From NCBI GenBank assembly GCA_022766245.1, contig JALEPL010000018.1, forward strand, positions 44,491-108,490: a stretch of DNA of 64,000 nucleotides. The letters run 5' to 3'. Shown in pieces: positions 1-8,612 of the stretch. The stretch's first letter is position 1, and each line of letters opens with the position of its first letter. Source of the stretch: Lachnospiraceae bacterium. GTDB lineage: Bacteria; Bacillota; Clostridia; Lachnospirales; Lachnospiraceae. The position numbers and the translations under genes were made by a program. Under the pieces are notes generated by a model, which worked only from the letters and a program-made list of their open reading frames with translations, ran no database searches and had not been told where the DNA came from.

Positions 1-55
1 AAAAGGTATATAAGCACAGGCGAGGAAATTAATTGCTCATAGTCACATTCATTTA

Positions 56-87
56 ATAAAAAAGGGGTAGATGCATCGCATCTACCC
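56..87 (-). terminator. Rho-independent terminator of the amino-acid ABC operon
   Basis: On the minus strand GGGTAGATG pairs with CATCTACCC around a 5-nt loop and is followed by a run of T. The stem overlaps the stop codon of the ATP-binding gene, so it ends the three-gene operon read from 2468 downwards. Confidence 0.8.
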
Positions 88-867
88 TTGTGTAAATCTG
101 GATAAAAACTGTTTGGTACGTTCTTCCTTGGGATTTTCAAACACTTCCCGGGGATCTCCCTGCTCTAAGATTCGGCCGTCATCCATGAAGATCACCTGAT
201 TGGCCACATCCCTGGCAAAAGCCATCTCATGGGTGACGATAATCATGGTGGTGTTCTGGTCCGCCAGCTCCCGCATGACCTTCAACACTTCTCCGGTGAG
301 CTCCGGATCCAATGCGGAGGTGGGCTCATCGAAACAAAGGATATCCGGCTGCAGTGCCAATGCGCGGGCAATAGCCACACGCTGGCATTGTCCACCGGAG
401 AGCTGATGGGGATAGTTGGTCATTCGGTCTGCCAGTCCCATCTGCTTTAAGAGAACTTCCGCCTGAGCTTCAATCTCTGCATGAATCTCCTTTTTTCTTG
501 CCTTGTAGTCCGGCTGTTCCTTCGCTAAAAGCTCCTTTGCCAGCATCACGTTTTCCATGGCGGTGTACTGGGGAAACAGGTTAAAGGACTGGAACACCAA
601 TCCAAAGTGAAGACGTTTTTTGCGCACCTGAGATTCCTTCCAGGTGGAAGCATCCTTTGCATCCAGCAGAGTTTCTCCATTTACACGGATGATACCGCTG
701 TCCGGGCGCTCTAAAAAGTTCAGACATCGAAGCAGTGTAGTCTTGCCACTTCCGGATGATCCGATGATGGAAAGCGCCTGTCCCTTTTCCAGAGAGAAAT
801 TGATGTCCTTTAAGATTGCCGTTCCGTCAAAAGATTTTTGAATATGTTCTACTTCTAATATTGACAT
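82..867 (-). CDS. Polar amino-acid ABC transporter ATP-binding protein
   Basis: This is the cytoplasmic ATPase of a polar amino-acid importer (GlnQ/HisP type) that powers uptake through the adjacent permease. Visible motifs are Walker A GSSGSGKTT (about residues 36-44), a Q-loop VFQSFN, signature LSGGQ (156-160), Walker B ILCFDEP and the switch histidine in VTHE. The length of 261 aa is normal. The start follows a strong AAGGAGGG. It lies 12 bp after the permease and is the last gene of the operon. The substrate cannot be read from the sequence; glutamine, cystine and other amino acids are all possible. Confidence 0.93.
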   Translation of the reverse strand: MSILEVEHIQKSFDGTAILKDINFSLEKGQALSIIGSSGSGKTTLLRCLNFLERPDSGIIRVNGETLLDAKDASTWKESQVRKKRLHFGLVFQSFNLFPQYTAMENVMLAKELLAKEQPDYKARKKEIHAEIEAQAEVLLKQMGLADRMTNYPHQLSGGQCQRVAIARALALQPDILCFDEPTSALDPELTGEVLKVMRELADQNTTMIIVTHEMAFARDVANQVIFMDDGRILEQGDPREVFENPKEERTKQFLSRFTQG

Positions 868-879
868 CCCATTCCCTCC

Positions 880-1566
880 TTACTTAAAATAACTCAGTTT
901 TTTCTCTAGTCGTCCAAACAGAACCGTGAGGATACCGTTGCAGATGAGATAGTAAACTGCGGTGAAAAACAGTGGCCAGATAGCTCCGGAAATACCCTGA
1001 GAGCCTTTCATAAATGCCTGTCCGGCCCATATAATCTCCTGCAGTGCAATGATGCGTGCCAGAGAGGTGTCTTTTACCAAAGTAATAATTTCGTTGGACA
1101 TGGGCGGCACGATTCGTTTGATCATTTGAAGCAATGTGACCTTAAAGAAGATCTGACGTTTGGTCATACCCAGTACCAGACCGGCCTCTTCCTGTCCCAC
1201 GGGCACACCCTGAATTCCACCGCGGTAAATCTCAGAAAAATAGCAGGCATAATTCAGGATAAAGGACACGGATGCGGCAAGAAAACGTCCTGTTTCACCG
1301 CCGCCCCAGATGGGATTGCCCAATACCAGACCGGGAAAGTAGTAGATGATCAGAAGCTGAATCATCAGAGGAGTTCCTCTGACGATCCAGACGATAATCT
1401 TGACAACGCTGCTCAGAGGCTTGAACCGGGACATGGATCCAAATGCAATCACCAGACCCAGCGGAATGGCTCCGATCAGTGTTACAAAAAATAGTTTTAA
1501 TGTCTGTAAGAAGCCGACGTTTAATGCCTGAATGACAATCGGCAGTTGTTCCAGAAATTGTTCCAT
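880..1566 (-). CDS. Polar amino-acid ABC transporter permease
   Basis: This inner-membrane permease belongs to the HisM/GlnP family and has about five hydrophobic helices over 228 aa. The cytoplasmic coupling loop EEAGLVLGMTKRQIFFKVTL is the EAA motif that docks on the ATPase. It sits between the binding-protein and ATPase genes. Only one permease gene is present, so a homodimer is likely, as is common for this family in Firmicutes. Confidence 0.92.
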   Translation of the reverse strand: MEQFLEQLPIVIQALNVGFLQTLKLFFVTLIGAIPLGLVIAFGSMSRFKPLSSVVKIIVWIVRGTPLMIQLLIIYYFPGLVLGNPIWGGGETGRFLAASVSFILNYACYFSEIYRGGIQGVPVGQEEAGLVLGMTKRQIFFKVTLLQMIKRIVPPMSNEIITLVKDTSLARIIALQEIIWAGQAFMKGSQGISGAIWPLFFTAVYYLICNGILTVLFGRLEKKLSYFK

Positions 1567-1601
1567 GAATTTTCCTGCTTTCTATGGATTTAGGATTTAT
1601 C

Positions 1602-2468
1602 TTACTGCTCGATGATGGCAGCCTGAACACCGTATTTCTCAGCGCACTCCATCATGGTTCCGTTCGCGTAGCTATCGGAGAAGAAATTGTTTAACGCATA
1701 AGCAAGGTCAGAGCCTTTGCGGAAACCAACACCGTACTCCTCGCTGTTTAAGCCTACCGTATAGGTAAGGTTCTCGTAGCTGGTTCCTTCACCAACCATT
1801 GCAGCAGCCATCAGGGAATCGATTACAGCGGCATCAGATGTTCCGGCTGCAACCTCCATCAGGGCATCCGACTGAGCCTTAACGGGTGTGTAGTTTAAAC
1901 CAAGTGCGCTCACTTCTTCTTCGCCGGCACTTCCTGCCTCTACAGCGAAGGATAAATCGGAAAGGCTTTCAACATCCTGATACTGGTCTGCCGTATCAGC
2001 AGGAACGATTACGATCTGTGCGTTGTTGCAGTATGCATTGGAGCATTCCATGGCGCTGGTTACCTCGTCAGTCAGGGTCATTCCGTTCCATACACAGTCG
2101 ATGCTCTTAGAATCAAGCTCTAAAATCTTGTTATCCCAGTCGATTTCTACGAACTCAACCTCAACGCCCAGGCTCTCAGCAAAAGCTCTTGCCATATCTG
2201 CGTCAAAACCGATCCACTCGCCGTTCTCGTCTTTATAATCCATAGGCTCGAAGTCTGTAATACCAACCACTAAGGTTCCCTTGTCGGTTACATAAGCCAG
2301 GTCGCTGTCTGCTCCGGTCTCGGTGGAGGCGTTAGCAAGAGCATCCTGTAAAAGGCTGTCGGTTTCAGCATTGGCTTCCGCATCGGTGGAATCTACATCA
2401 GAGTTGCCACAGGCAGCCAGCGACAGGGTTAATGTAAGTGTCATCATGATTGCAAGTAATTTTTTCAT
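1602..2468 (-). CDS. Amino-acid ABC transporter substrate-binding lipoprotein
   Basis: This is the extracellular solute-binding protein (SBP_bac_3 family) of the importer. It has a lipoprotein signal peptide with lipobox LSLAAC (lipidated Cys about residue 20), then an acidic linker and the domain beginning KGTLVVGITDFEPMDYKD, typical of polar amino-acid binders. The 288 aa are full length and the start follows GAAGGAGAA. It is the first gene of the operon, so its promoter should lie in the divergent gap before pgi. Confidence 0.93.
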   Translation of the reverse strand: MKKLLAIMMTLTLTLSLAACGNSDVDSTDAEANAETDSLLQDALANASTETGADSDLAYVTDKGTLVVGITDFEPMDYKDENGEWIGFDADMARAFAESLGVEVEFVEIDWDNKILELDSKSIDCVWNGMTLTDEVTSAMECSNAYCNNAQIVIVPADTADQYQDVESLSDLSFAVEAGSAGEEEVSALGLNYTPVKAQSDALMEVAAGTSDAAVIDSLMAAAMVGEGTSYENLTYTVGLNSEEYGVGFRKGSDLAYALNNFFSDSYANGTMMECAEKYGVQAAIIEQ

Positions 2469-2512
2469 AGTGTTCTCCTTCTTTATTTATAACATATTGG
2501 TTTAGTCACGCC

Positions 2513-2544
2513 ATTATACTAGCAAGCTGCCCTGCTAAAGTCAA
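2513..2544 (-). promoter_or_regulatory. Possible promoter of the amino-acid ABC operon
   Basis: The minus strand has a perfect TATAAT. The nearest -35-like TTGACT is 20 bp upstream, longer than the usual 17, so the exact -35 is uncertain. Confidence 0.35.
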
Positions 2545-2557
2545 GCAATAGTTATCC

Positions 2558-2586
2558 TTGAACTTGCAAAGAATTCGGTGTATAAT
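2558..2586 (+). promoter_or_regulatory. SigA promoter of pgi
   Basis: TTGAAC, a 17-bp spacer and TATAAT lie 55 bp before the pgi start. The ORF-track start at 2558 falls inside this -35 box, which argues against that longer reading. Confidence 0.75.
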
Positions 2587-2641
2587 GACAGAGGCAAAAA
2601 TTAGAATGAAAAAATATATCAACATTCAGGAGGAATCTATT

Positions 2642-4222
2642 ATGGCAACTTGGAGTAACTTGGATACTCTTGCTTCTTATCAGGAGCTTACTAAGGCCGC
2701 TCGTGTAAATCTTGCAGAGGTTATGAGCGGAGAAAAAGGAGCAGACCGTGTGAAAAATTACAGCATTCCCATGGCAGAGGGACTTGTCTATAATTACGCT
2801 TCAAAGCAGGTGGATGATCAGCTGCTCTCTGCTTTGGCGAAACTGGCAGAGGAGGCACAGCTTTCTGAGAAGTTTGAGGCTCTGTACAATGGCGAAGTGG
2901 TAAATACCGGTGAGAAGCGTCTGGTGCTTCATCACATGACCCGTGGTCAGCTGGGACAGGCTGTGGAAGCAGACGGAGTGGATAAGAGATCCTTCTATGT
3001 TGAGCAGCAGCAGAGAATCGCTGATTTTGCAAATAAGGTACATTCCGGTGAGATTACAAACGCAGCAGGCGAGAAGTTCACTACTGTAGTTCAGATCGGT
3101 ATCGGCGGAAGTGACTTAGGTCCCCGTGCCATGTATCTGGCACTGGAGAACTGGGCAAAGAAGAATGGTTTGTTCAAGATGGAAGCAAAGTTCATCAGCA
3201 ACGTAGATCCCGATGATGCAGCAGCAGTATTAGCTTCTACCGATGTGGCTCACGCTGTATTCGTATTAGTATCAAAGTCAGGTACTACATTAGAGACATT
3301 GACAAACGAGTCTTTCGTGAAGGATGCATTAAAGAATGCCGGTCTGGATCCTGCAAAGCATATGATCGCAGTTACCAGTGAGACTTCTCCTCTGGCAAAG
3401 AGTGATGATTATCTGGCAGCATTTTATATGGATGACTATATCGGAGGTCGTTTCTCTACTACTTCTGCAGTGGGCGGTGCCGTATTGTCACTGGCATTTG
3501 GACCGGATGTATTTGCTCAGTTCTTAGAGGGAGCTGCGGCTGAGGATCAGCTGGCAGCCAAGAAGGATGTAATGGAGAATCCGGCTATGCTGGATGCACT
3601 GATCGGCGTATACGAGCGCAACGTACTTGGCTATCCTGCTACAGCAGTGCTTCCTTACTCTCAGGCACTGAGCCGTTTCCCGGCACACTTGCAGCAGCTG
3701 GATATGGAGTCCAATGGAAAGTCAGTGAACCGTTTTGGTGAGCCGGTGAATTATCCTACCGGTCCGGTGATCTTTGGTGAGCCCGGTACCAACGGACAGC
3801 ATTCCTTCTATCAGCTCCTGCATCAGGGAACCGATATCGTGCCCCTTCAGTTTATCGGATTCAAGAATAATCAGATGGGCACAGATGTGGTGATCCAGGA
3901 CAGCACCAGCCAGCAGAAGCTCTGCGCAAACGTGGCAGCTCAGATCGTGGCATTTGCATGTGGTAAGTCTGATGATGACCGCAACAAGAACTTCGAGGGT
4001 GGTCGTCCTTCCAGCATCATCATCGGTGAGGAAGTAAATCCGAAGACTTTAGGTGCATTGCTGGCACACTTTGAGAATAAGGTAATGTTCCAGGGATTTT
4101 TGTGGAATGTAAACAGCTTCGACCAGGAAGGTGTTCAGCTGGGCAAGGTTTTGGCAAAGCGAGTATTGGCTCATGAGACAGACGGAGCACTGAAGGTGTA
4201 CAGCGATTTATTGAATATTTAG
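2642..4222 (+). CDS. pgi: Glucose-6-phosphate isomerase
   Basis: It interconverts glucose 6-phosphate and fructose 6-phosphate in cytoplasmic glycolysis. The phosphate-binding segment SKSGTTLET and the signature GTNGQHSFYQLLHQG are clear, as is IGGSDLGPRAMYLAL. The start at 2642 gives 526 aa and follows AGGAGG. The ORF track begins at 2558, but that start lies inside the promoter and would leave no leader. The gene is monocistronic, with a hairpin terminator after it. Confidence 0.95.
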   Translation: MATWSNLDTLASYQELTKAARVNLAEVMSGEKGADRVKNYSIPMAEGLVYNYASKQVDDQLLSALAKLAEEAQLSEKFEALYNGEVVNTGEKRLVLHHMTRGQLGQAVEADGVDKRSFYVEQQQRIADFANKVHSGEITNAAGEKFTTVVQIGIGGSDLGPRAMYLALENWAKKNGLFKMEAKFISNVDPDDAAAVLASTDVAHAVFVLVSKSGTTLETLTNESFVKDALKNAGLDPAKHMIAVTSETSPLAKSDDYLAAFYMDDYIGGRFSTTSAVGGAVLSLAFGPDVFAQFLEGAAAEDQLAAKKDVMENPAMLDALIGVYERNVLGYPATAVLPYSQALSRFPAHLQQLDMESNGKSVNRFGEPVNYPTGPVIFGEPGTNGQHSFYQLLHQGTDIVPLQFIGFKNNQMGTDVVIQDSTSQQKLCANVAAQIVAFACGKSDDDRNKNFEGGRPSSIIIGEEVNPKTLGALLAHFENKVMFQGFLWNVNSFDQEGVQLGKVLAKRVLAHETDGALKVYSDLLNI

Positions 4223-4269
4223 TGATATTGTTTTTAATGTTTTGCGAGAGCCAGCGTGGATAAACAGTG

Positions 4270-4308
4270 CGGTCATACCTGATGTAGTCGGTATGACCGT
4301 ATTATATT
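4270..4308 (+). terminator. Terminator of pgi
   Basis: CGGTCATACC and GGTATGACCG form a perfect 10-bp stem around a 10-nt loop, followed by the T-rich TATTATATT. Confidence 0.7.
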
Positions 4309-4322
4309 GAGGGATGGGCACT

Positions 4323-4928
4323 ATGCTTTATGATAAAGATATCCGGGAGCCGTTGTTTGAATACCTGGATGAAACCTTTGGGAAAAATCGCATGATCGAG
4401 GAAAAGCAGATCCGCAAATGCCGGGCCGATGTGATGATGGTATTGGAGGAGGATCTGGTGGGAATCGAGATTAAAAGTGATGCGGATACTTATGTTCGTC
4501 TGGAACGGCAGGTAAAGTTTTACAATCTGTTTTTTGATTACAACATGGTGGTGGTAGGAACATCCCACGCAGCCCATATCAAGGAGTATGTGCCGGAATG
4601 GTGGGGAATCATCACGGTGGAGGAATCGGAAGGGAAGCCTGATTTTTACTGTTACCGACAGATGCAGCCCAATCCAAGAAAGCATCAGCCATCCTTCCTG
4701 AAGCGGCAGCTTACTTTCTTATGGCGTCCGGAGCTGGCTCATATACAGGAACTGAATGAGATGCCAAAATATCGGGAGAAGAGTAAGAAATTTGTATCAG
4801 AAAAGATTTTGGCCAAGGTGGAACCACAGGTGTTAAAGAGTCAGATTTGCGAAGCGCTTTTTGAGCGGGACTACAGCACTATAGCGGAGACCATCCAGGA
4901 ATACAAGAAGGCCCGGGAGAAAAAATAG
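4323..4928 (+). CDS. sce7726 family protein
   Basis: The sequence matches the sce7726 family: DIREPLFEYLDE at the N-terminus, then CRADVMMV, GIEIKSDADTYVRLERQ and EWWGI. The spaced E, D and E-x-K residues resemble a PD-(D/E)XK nuclease core, but that activity is an inference. No signal peptide or membrane segment is seen. The ATG at 4323 sits 9 nt after GAGGG; the ORF-track ATG at 4314 abuts that GAGGG and is less likely. It stands alone between two terminators, so the context gives no function. Confidence 0.75.
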   Translation: MLYDKDIREPLFEYLDETFGKNRMIEEKQIRKCRADVMMVLEEDLVGIEIKSDADTYVRLERQVKFYNLFFDYNMVVVGTSHAAHIKEYVPEWWGIITVEESEGKPDFYCYRQMQPNPRKHQPSFLKRQLTFLWRPELAHIQELNEMPKYREKSKKFVSEKILAKVEPQVLKSQICEALFERDYSTIAETIQEYKKAREKK

Positions 4929-4947
4929 AATTATCAGAATTATTAAA

Positions 4948-4994
4948 AGAGCCTTCAAAGCTTGCTTCGTATAGCTTTGGAGGCTCTGAATATT
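4948..4994. terminator. Bidirectional terminator between convergent genes
   Basis: AGAGCCTTCAAAGCT pairs with AGCTTTGGAGGCTCT (one G-T pair) with A-rich and T-rich flanks. It serves the sce7726 gene on the plus strand and the HD-GYP gene on the minus strand. Confidence 0.75.
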
Positions 4995-6092
4995 TTATAG
5001 AATAATGATGCTGGCACAGCCTAAGTCTTCCCCCAGATCGTACACCTTTCCAGAGGTGATACCGACTACTGTGGGACGAAGAATGTAGTGAGGATTGTTT
5101 TTTACCACCTTTGCCTTTTCTCCGTTACTAAGCTCCACGATGGAATCCACCGGATAGAGAATCATGCTTTCCAAAAAGCATTGCATGGCGTTGATGTCCA
5201 ATTCACCGGTCATGGACATGATCATCTCCACCGCATCACGCTGGGAGAAAGCTTTTTTATAGGGGCGTTCTGTAACCAGCGCATCGTAAATGTCTGCCAC
5301 GGCAAGGAGCTTGGCATAGGGAGTAATCTGCTGGGCGGTGGCACCTAAAGGATATCCGGCGCCGTTGATCTTCTCATGGTGCTGTAAAACCGCCATGCAC
5401 ACGGCATCACTGAACTCGTTGCGAGCCTTTACAATGCGATAGCTGAACACGGAGTGCTGTTTCATCACGGCAAATTCATCGTCGTTGAGACGGCTGGGCT
5501 TGTTGAGGATTTCCAATGGTACCTTTGTTTTTCCCACATCATGCAGCAAACCGGCCACTCCGATATCGTGGATGTCTTTTTTAGACATGCCCTGTTGCTT
5601 GGCCAGAATCATGGAAATGGTGGCCACATCCACACTGTGTTTGAAGGTGTACTCATCACTGGTTTTCAACGTGCTGATGTCAATGGCAATGGCGTCGCTG
5701 GAGTCAATGGCCTCCAAAAGGTCGTTGGCAATGCTGTCTGTGGCATTTGCCAGACCGTCGCCATCTGCGTTACTGTAGATATATTGAATGCCGGTGGACA
5801 CACGTTGGCGCACACTGGCAGAGAGCGTAACCTTGGCACGATCCTCGGTGTGGAGGCGCTCAATATTGCGCTGTGCGATAGGCGTTATCTTTTTTTCGTC
5901 TTCTGCAGGATCGTATTCCCCATCCTGTATGTAAATGCCCATGATACCCAGTGACAGCATGGAATCGATGATATATTGATCCATTACGGCACCTCTGGCG
6001 ATGAGTGTCCTGCCCATGCGGTCCACAATGGATTGATCGGACTTCATACCGGCTGTCAGCAAGCGGGTTGGCAAAAATTTTCGTCGAACCAT
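4995..6092 (-). CDS. HD-GYP domain protein, predicted c-di-GMP phosphodiesterase
   Basis: HD-GYP proteins hydrolyse cyclic di-GMP. The N-terminal ~130 residues contain an IxxRGAVMDQYIIDSMLSLG-like segment common ahead of these domains, and there is no membrane segment. The catalytic domain has LLHDVGKT (HD about 184-185), HHEKINGAGYPLG (HHE about 238-240, GYP about 246-248) and VADIYDALVTERPY. All metal ligands appear to be present. The start follows AGAGGGGTGG. A second HD-GYP gene lies 3.6 kb away. Confidence 0.88.
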   Translation of the reverse strand: MVRRKFLPTRLLTAGMKSDQSIVDRMGRTLIARGAVMDQYIIDSMLSLGIMGIYIQDGEYDPAEDEKKITPIAQRNIERLHTEDRAKVTLSASVRQRVSTGIQYIYSNADGDGLANATDSIANDLLEAIDSSDAIAIDISTLKTSDEYTFKHSVDVATISMILAKQQGMSKKDIHDIGVAGLLHDVGKTKVPLEILNKPSRLNDDEFAVMKQHSVFSYRIVKARNEFSDAVCMAVLQHHEKINGAGYPLGATAQQITPYAKLLAVADIYDALVTERPYKKAFSQRDAVEMIMSMTGELDINAMQCFLESMILYPVDSIVELSNGEKAKVVKNNPHYILRPTVVGITSGKVYDLGEDLGCASIIIL

Positions 6093-6121
6093 AACTTTCC
6101 ACCCCTCTTAAAGATGTATCC

Positions 6122-6150
6122 ATTATAGCGTATTTTTATCATCTTTCCAA
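6122..6150 (-). promoter_or_regulatory. SigA promoter of the first HD-GYP gene
   Basis: The minus strand reads TTGGAA, a 17-bp spacer and TATAAT, about 30 bp upstream of the start codon. Confidence 0.7.
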
Positions 6151-6173
6151 TCAGTTTTCGCATAGCAATGGTA

Positions 6174-6202
6174 TTGCAATTTGGCGTTATGAAAATTAAA
6201 AT
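6174..6202 (+). promoter_or_regulatory. SigA-like promoter of bcp
   Basis: TTGCAA, a 17-bp spacer and TAAAAT are followed by a small hairpin GAGGTG-ATGA-CACCTC at about 6213-6228 in the leader, then the ribosome binding site AAAGGAG. Confidence 0.5.
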
Positions 6203-6253
6203 GGTTACTGCGGAGGTGATGACACCTCATGCTAGAAGAAAGGAGAAATTATT

Positions 6254-6706
6254 ATGTTAGAGATAGGAACAAAGGCGCCGGCGTTTTCACTGTCGGATCA
6301 GAATGGGGATATTCACACATTGGAGGAATATGCAGGGAAAAAGCTGATTCTGTATTTTTATCCCAAGGATAATACCGCAGGATGCAGCAAGCAGGCTTGC
6401 GGTTTTGGAGAGTTGTATCCGCAGTTTTTGGAAAAAGATGCAGTGGTGGTTGGAGTCAGCAAGGATTCTGTGGCATCCCACAAGCGGTTTGAGGAAAAAT
6501 ACGGACTTCCCTTTACATTGTTATCTGACCCGGAGCTTGCGGCCATTCAGGCCTATGATGTGTGGCATGAAAAGAAGATGTGTGGCAAGGTTTCCATGGG
6601 TGTGGTGCGGACCACGTATCTGATTGATGAGAATGGAATCATTGTAAAGGCTTTTGACAAGGTAAAAGCGGTGGAGAATCCGGCGCAGATGTTGGAGTTG
6701 CTGTAA
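6254..6706 (+). CDS. bcp: Thioredoxin-dependent thiol peroxidase (Bcp/PrxQ)
   Basis: This cytoplasmic peroxiredoxin reduces hydrogen peroxide and organic peroxides with thioredoxin as donor. The active site YPKDNTAGCSKQACGF carries the peroxidatic Cys44 and a second Cys49, the spacing of Escherichia coli BCP-type enzymes that form an intramolecular disulfide. Its 150 aa are full length. One base separates it from the next gene, so the two are cotranscribed. Confidence 0.93.
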   Translation: MLEIGTKAPAFSLSDQNGDIHTLEEYAGKKLILYFYPKDNTAGCSKQACGFGELYPQFLEKDAVVVGVSKDSVASHKRFEEKYGLPFTLLSDPELAAIQAYDVWHEKKMCGKVSMGVVRTTYLIDENGIIVKAFDKVKAVENPAQMLELL

Positions 6707-6707
6707 G

Positions 6708-6986
6708 ATGGCAGATACGAAGAATTATTCCTTTTTTCAACATAAGGAATGCGAGTATTTTCCCTGCCATAAGGGAGCGGATCGGGAGAATTTTAACTGC
6801 CTGTTCTGCTACTGCCCGTTGTATGCCCTGGGAGAGAACTGTGGGGGGGATTATGTGTACCGGGAAAATGGCGTCAAAGACTGCACGAATTGTCTCTATC
6901 CCCATCGACGGGAGAATTATGATGCCATCAATGCCAGATACCGGGAAATCATGGAACTGGCAAAACAGAAACCGTCGAAAGAGTAG
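6708..6986 (+). CDS. Cysteine-rich small domain protein
   Basis: The 92-aa protein matches the Cysteine-rich small domain family, with HKECEYFPCHKG, NCLFCYCPLY and DCTNCLYPH. Eight or more cysteines in close pairs suggest a bound metal such as zinc or an Fe-S cluster, but no biochemical role is established to my knowledge. It starts one base after bcp, whose reading frame probably provides translational coupling. Confidence 0.85.
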   Translation: MADTKNYSFFQHKECEYFPCHKGADRENFNCLFCYCPLYALGENCGGDYVYRENGVKDCTNCLYPHRRENYDAINARYREIMELAKQKPSKE

Positions 6987-7022
6987 AGACACAGTGCGGG
7001 GGGATGGTTCTGGATGAGACAA

Positions 7023-8210
7023 TTACAGGTACTTCTTTAAATCATCCACCTTATTCAGCTCCTCCCAGGGCAGGGCAATGTCGGTACGTCCAAAATGACC
7101 GTATGCTGCGGTGGGGCGATAGATGGGACGTCTTAAATCCAGCATCTTGATAATGCCGGCAGGACGCAGATCAAAGTTTTCACGGATGATTTCTACAATC
7201 TTCTCATCGGAAAGCTTGCCTGTACCAAAGGTGTCCACCATGATGGAAGTGGGCTGTGCTACACCGATGGCATAGGATAACTGAATCTCGCATTTGTCAG
7301 CCAGACCGGCAGCTACGATATTTTTAGCCACATAACGCGCTGCATAAGCTGCGGAACGATCTACCTTGGTGCAGTCTTTTCCGGAGAAGGCTCCGCCGCC
7401 GTGACGGGCATATCCGCCGTAGGTATCTACGATGATTTTTCGTCCGGTGAGACCGGCATCTCCGTGAGGTCCGCCAATCACAAAGCGCCCAGTGGGATTG
7501 ATGAAAAACTTCGTGTTATCGTCTACCAGCTCAGCGGGAAGGACGGGATCAAAAACATATTTTTTAATATCGCTGTGAATCTGCTCCTGAGTCACATCCT
7601 CGTCATGCTGTGTGGAGAGAACCACTGCCTCCAGACGCTGGGGTGTGCCATTCTCGTCATATTCAACGGAAACCTGAGTCTTTCCGTCCGGTCTTAAGTA
7701 GGACAGGGTACCATCTTTGCGCACTTTGGTTAACTGCAAAGCCAGCTTGTGAGCCAGAGAGATGGGATAAGGCATGAACTCCGGTGTTTCGTTGGTGGCA
7801 TATCCGAACATCATACCCTGATCACCGGCACCGATGGCTTCGATCTGGGCATCGGTCATTTTGTTTTCTCTGGCTTCTAAGGCCTTGTCTACGCCCATGG
7901 CGATGTCCGGAGACTGCTGATCCAGTGCAACCATTACTGCGCAGGTGTGTCCATCGAATCCGGTCTTTGCATCGTTATAGCCGATACCGTTTACGGTTTC
8001 ACGAACGATGGACGGAATGTCCAAATGTGCTTTGGTGGTAATCTCACCGGTTACCAGGATAAAGCCGGTACAGCTGGCTGTCTCGCAGGCTACACGGCTC
8101 ATGGGGTCTTCGGCCATGCAGGCATCTAAGATTGCGTCAGAAATGGCATCGCATACTTTGTCCGGATGTCCTTCTGTTACGGACTCGGAAGTGAATAAAA
8201 GTTTTTCCAT
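7023..8210 (-). CDS. metK: S-adenosylmethionine synthase
   Basis: It makes S-adenosylmethionine from ATP and methionine in the cytoplasm. The family signatures [12 protein letters not shown] and GGGAFSGKD are intact, and [19 protein letters not shown] near the N-terminus is typical. The length of 395 aa is normal. It is preceded on the same strand by a SAM-I riboswitch, so its product represses its own transcription. It is convergent with the Cys-rich gene, with only 36 bp between them. Confidence 0.97.
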   Translation of the reverse strand: MEKLLFTSESVTEGHPDKVCDAISDAILDACMAEDPMSRVACETASCTGFILVTGEITTKAHLDIPSIVRETVNGIGYNDAKTGFDGHTCAVMVALDQQSPDIAMGVDKALEARENKMTDAQIEAIGAGDQGMMFGYATNETPEFMPYPISLAHKLALQLTKVRKDGTLSYLRPDGKTQVSVEYDENGTPQRLEAVVLSTQHDEDVTQEQIHSDIKKYVFDPVLPAELVDDNTKFFINPTGRFVIGGPHGDAGLTGRKIIVDTYGGYARHGGGAFSGKDCTKVDRSAAYAARYVAKNIVAAGLADKCEIQLSYAIGVAQPTSIMVDTFGTGKLSDEKIVEIIRENFDLRPAGIIKMLDLRRPIYRPTAAYGHFGRTDIALPWEELNKVDDLKKYL

Positions 8211-8255
8211 GATAATCTCCTTTTCTTTTGATTGATTTGTGTGTGTTTTCGCAAT

Positions 8256-8405
8256 AAAAAATCCGCTTACATAACAAGCGGACCCGATGGTAAATAATCA
8301 AATCCTCTTATTGTTCGATTTACTCGCTCAGGTTGGCACCTTCCTGTAAAAGGGGTTGCCGTGACTTCACAGATCCTATGTATCTCCATCACTCTGAATA
8401 AGAGA
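8256..8405 (-). promoter_or_regulatory. SAM-I (S-box) riboswitch of metK
   Basis: Read on the minus strand, CTCTTATT and AATAAGAG close the P1 helix (8397-8404 with 8305-8312). Inside are conserved S-box parts GTGAAGTCACGGCAACC and GGAAGGTGCCAA. Downstream, TCCGCTT pairs with AAGCGGA before a T run (8256-8282) as the regulatory terminator. SAM binding should stabilise P1 and allow termination before metK. Confidence 0.93.
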
Positions 8406-8435
8406 AATAAATATTAAATTGTGTCTTATAGAGGG

Positions 8436-8464
8436 ATACTACACCCATACCAGAGCCTTGTCAA
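8436..8464 (-). promoter_or_regulatory. SigA promoter of metK
   Basis: The minus strand has TTGACA, a 17-bp spacer and TAGTAT, placing the transcript start just before the riboswitch aptamer. Confidence 0.8.
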
Positions 8465-8473
8465 GGGAAAATA

Positions 8474-8501
8474 TTGACTTTTTTTTGGAATAGCTTATAC
8501 T
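8474..8501 (+). promoter_or_regulatory. SigA promoter of the second HD-GYP gene
   Basis: TTGACT, a 16-bp spacer and TATACT are divergent from the metK promoter. A leader of about 100 nt follows in which I see no recognised element. Confidence 0.65.
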
Positions 8502-8612
8502 AAAATAAGAGAAAACCATGATTATGATGGTGATTTGAAAGTTACAGAGGGATTTTTACATGGGATTGTAATTGGCTCAAGGGCACAGTTGCAGTAGAAC
8601 GGGGTTTAATTT

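Noticed and set aside
2558-2641. Longer pgi reading frame in the ORF track
   Set aside because: It begins with TTG inside the -35 box of the promoter, while ATG 2642 has a good ribosome binding site and gives the normal protein.
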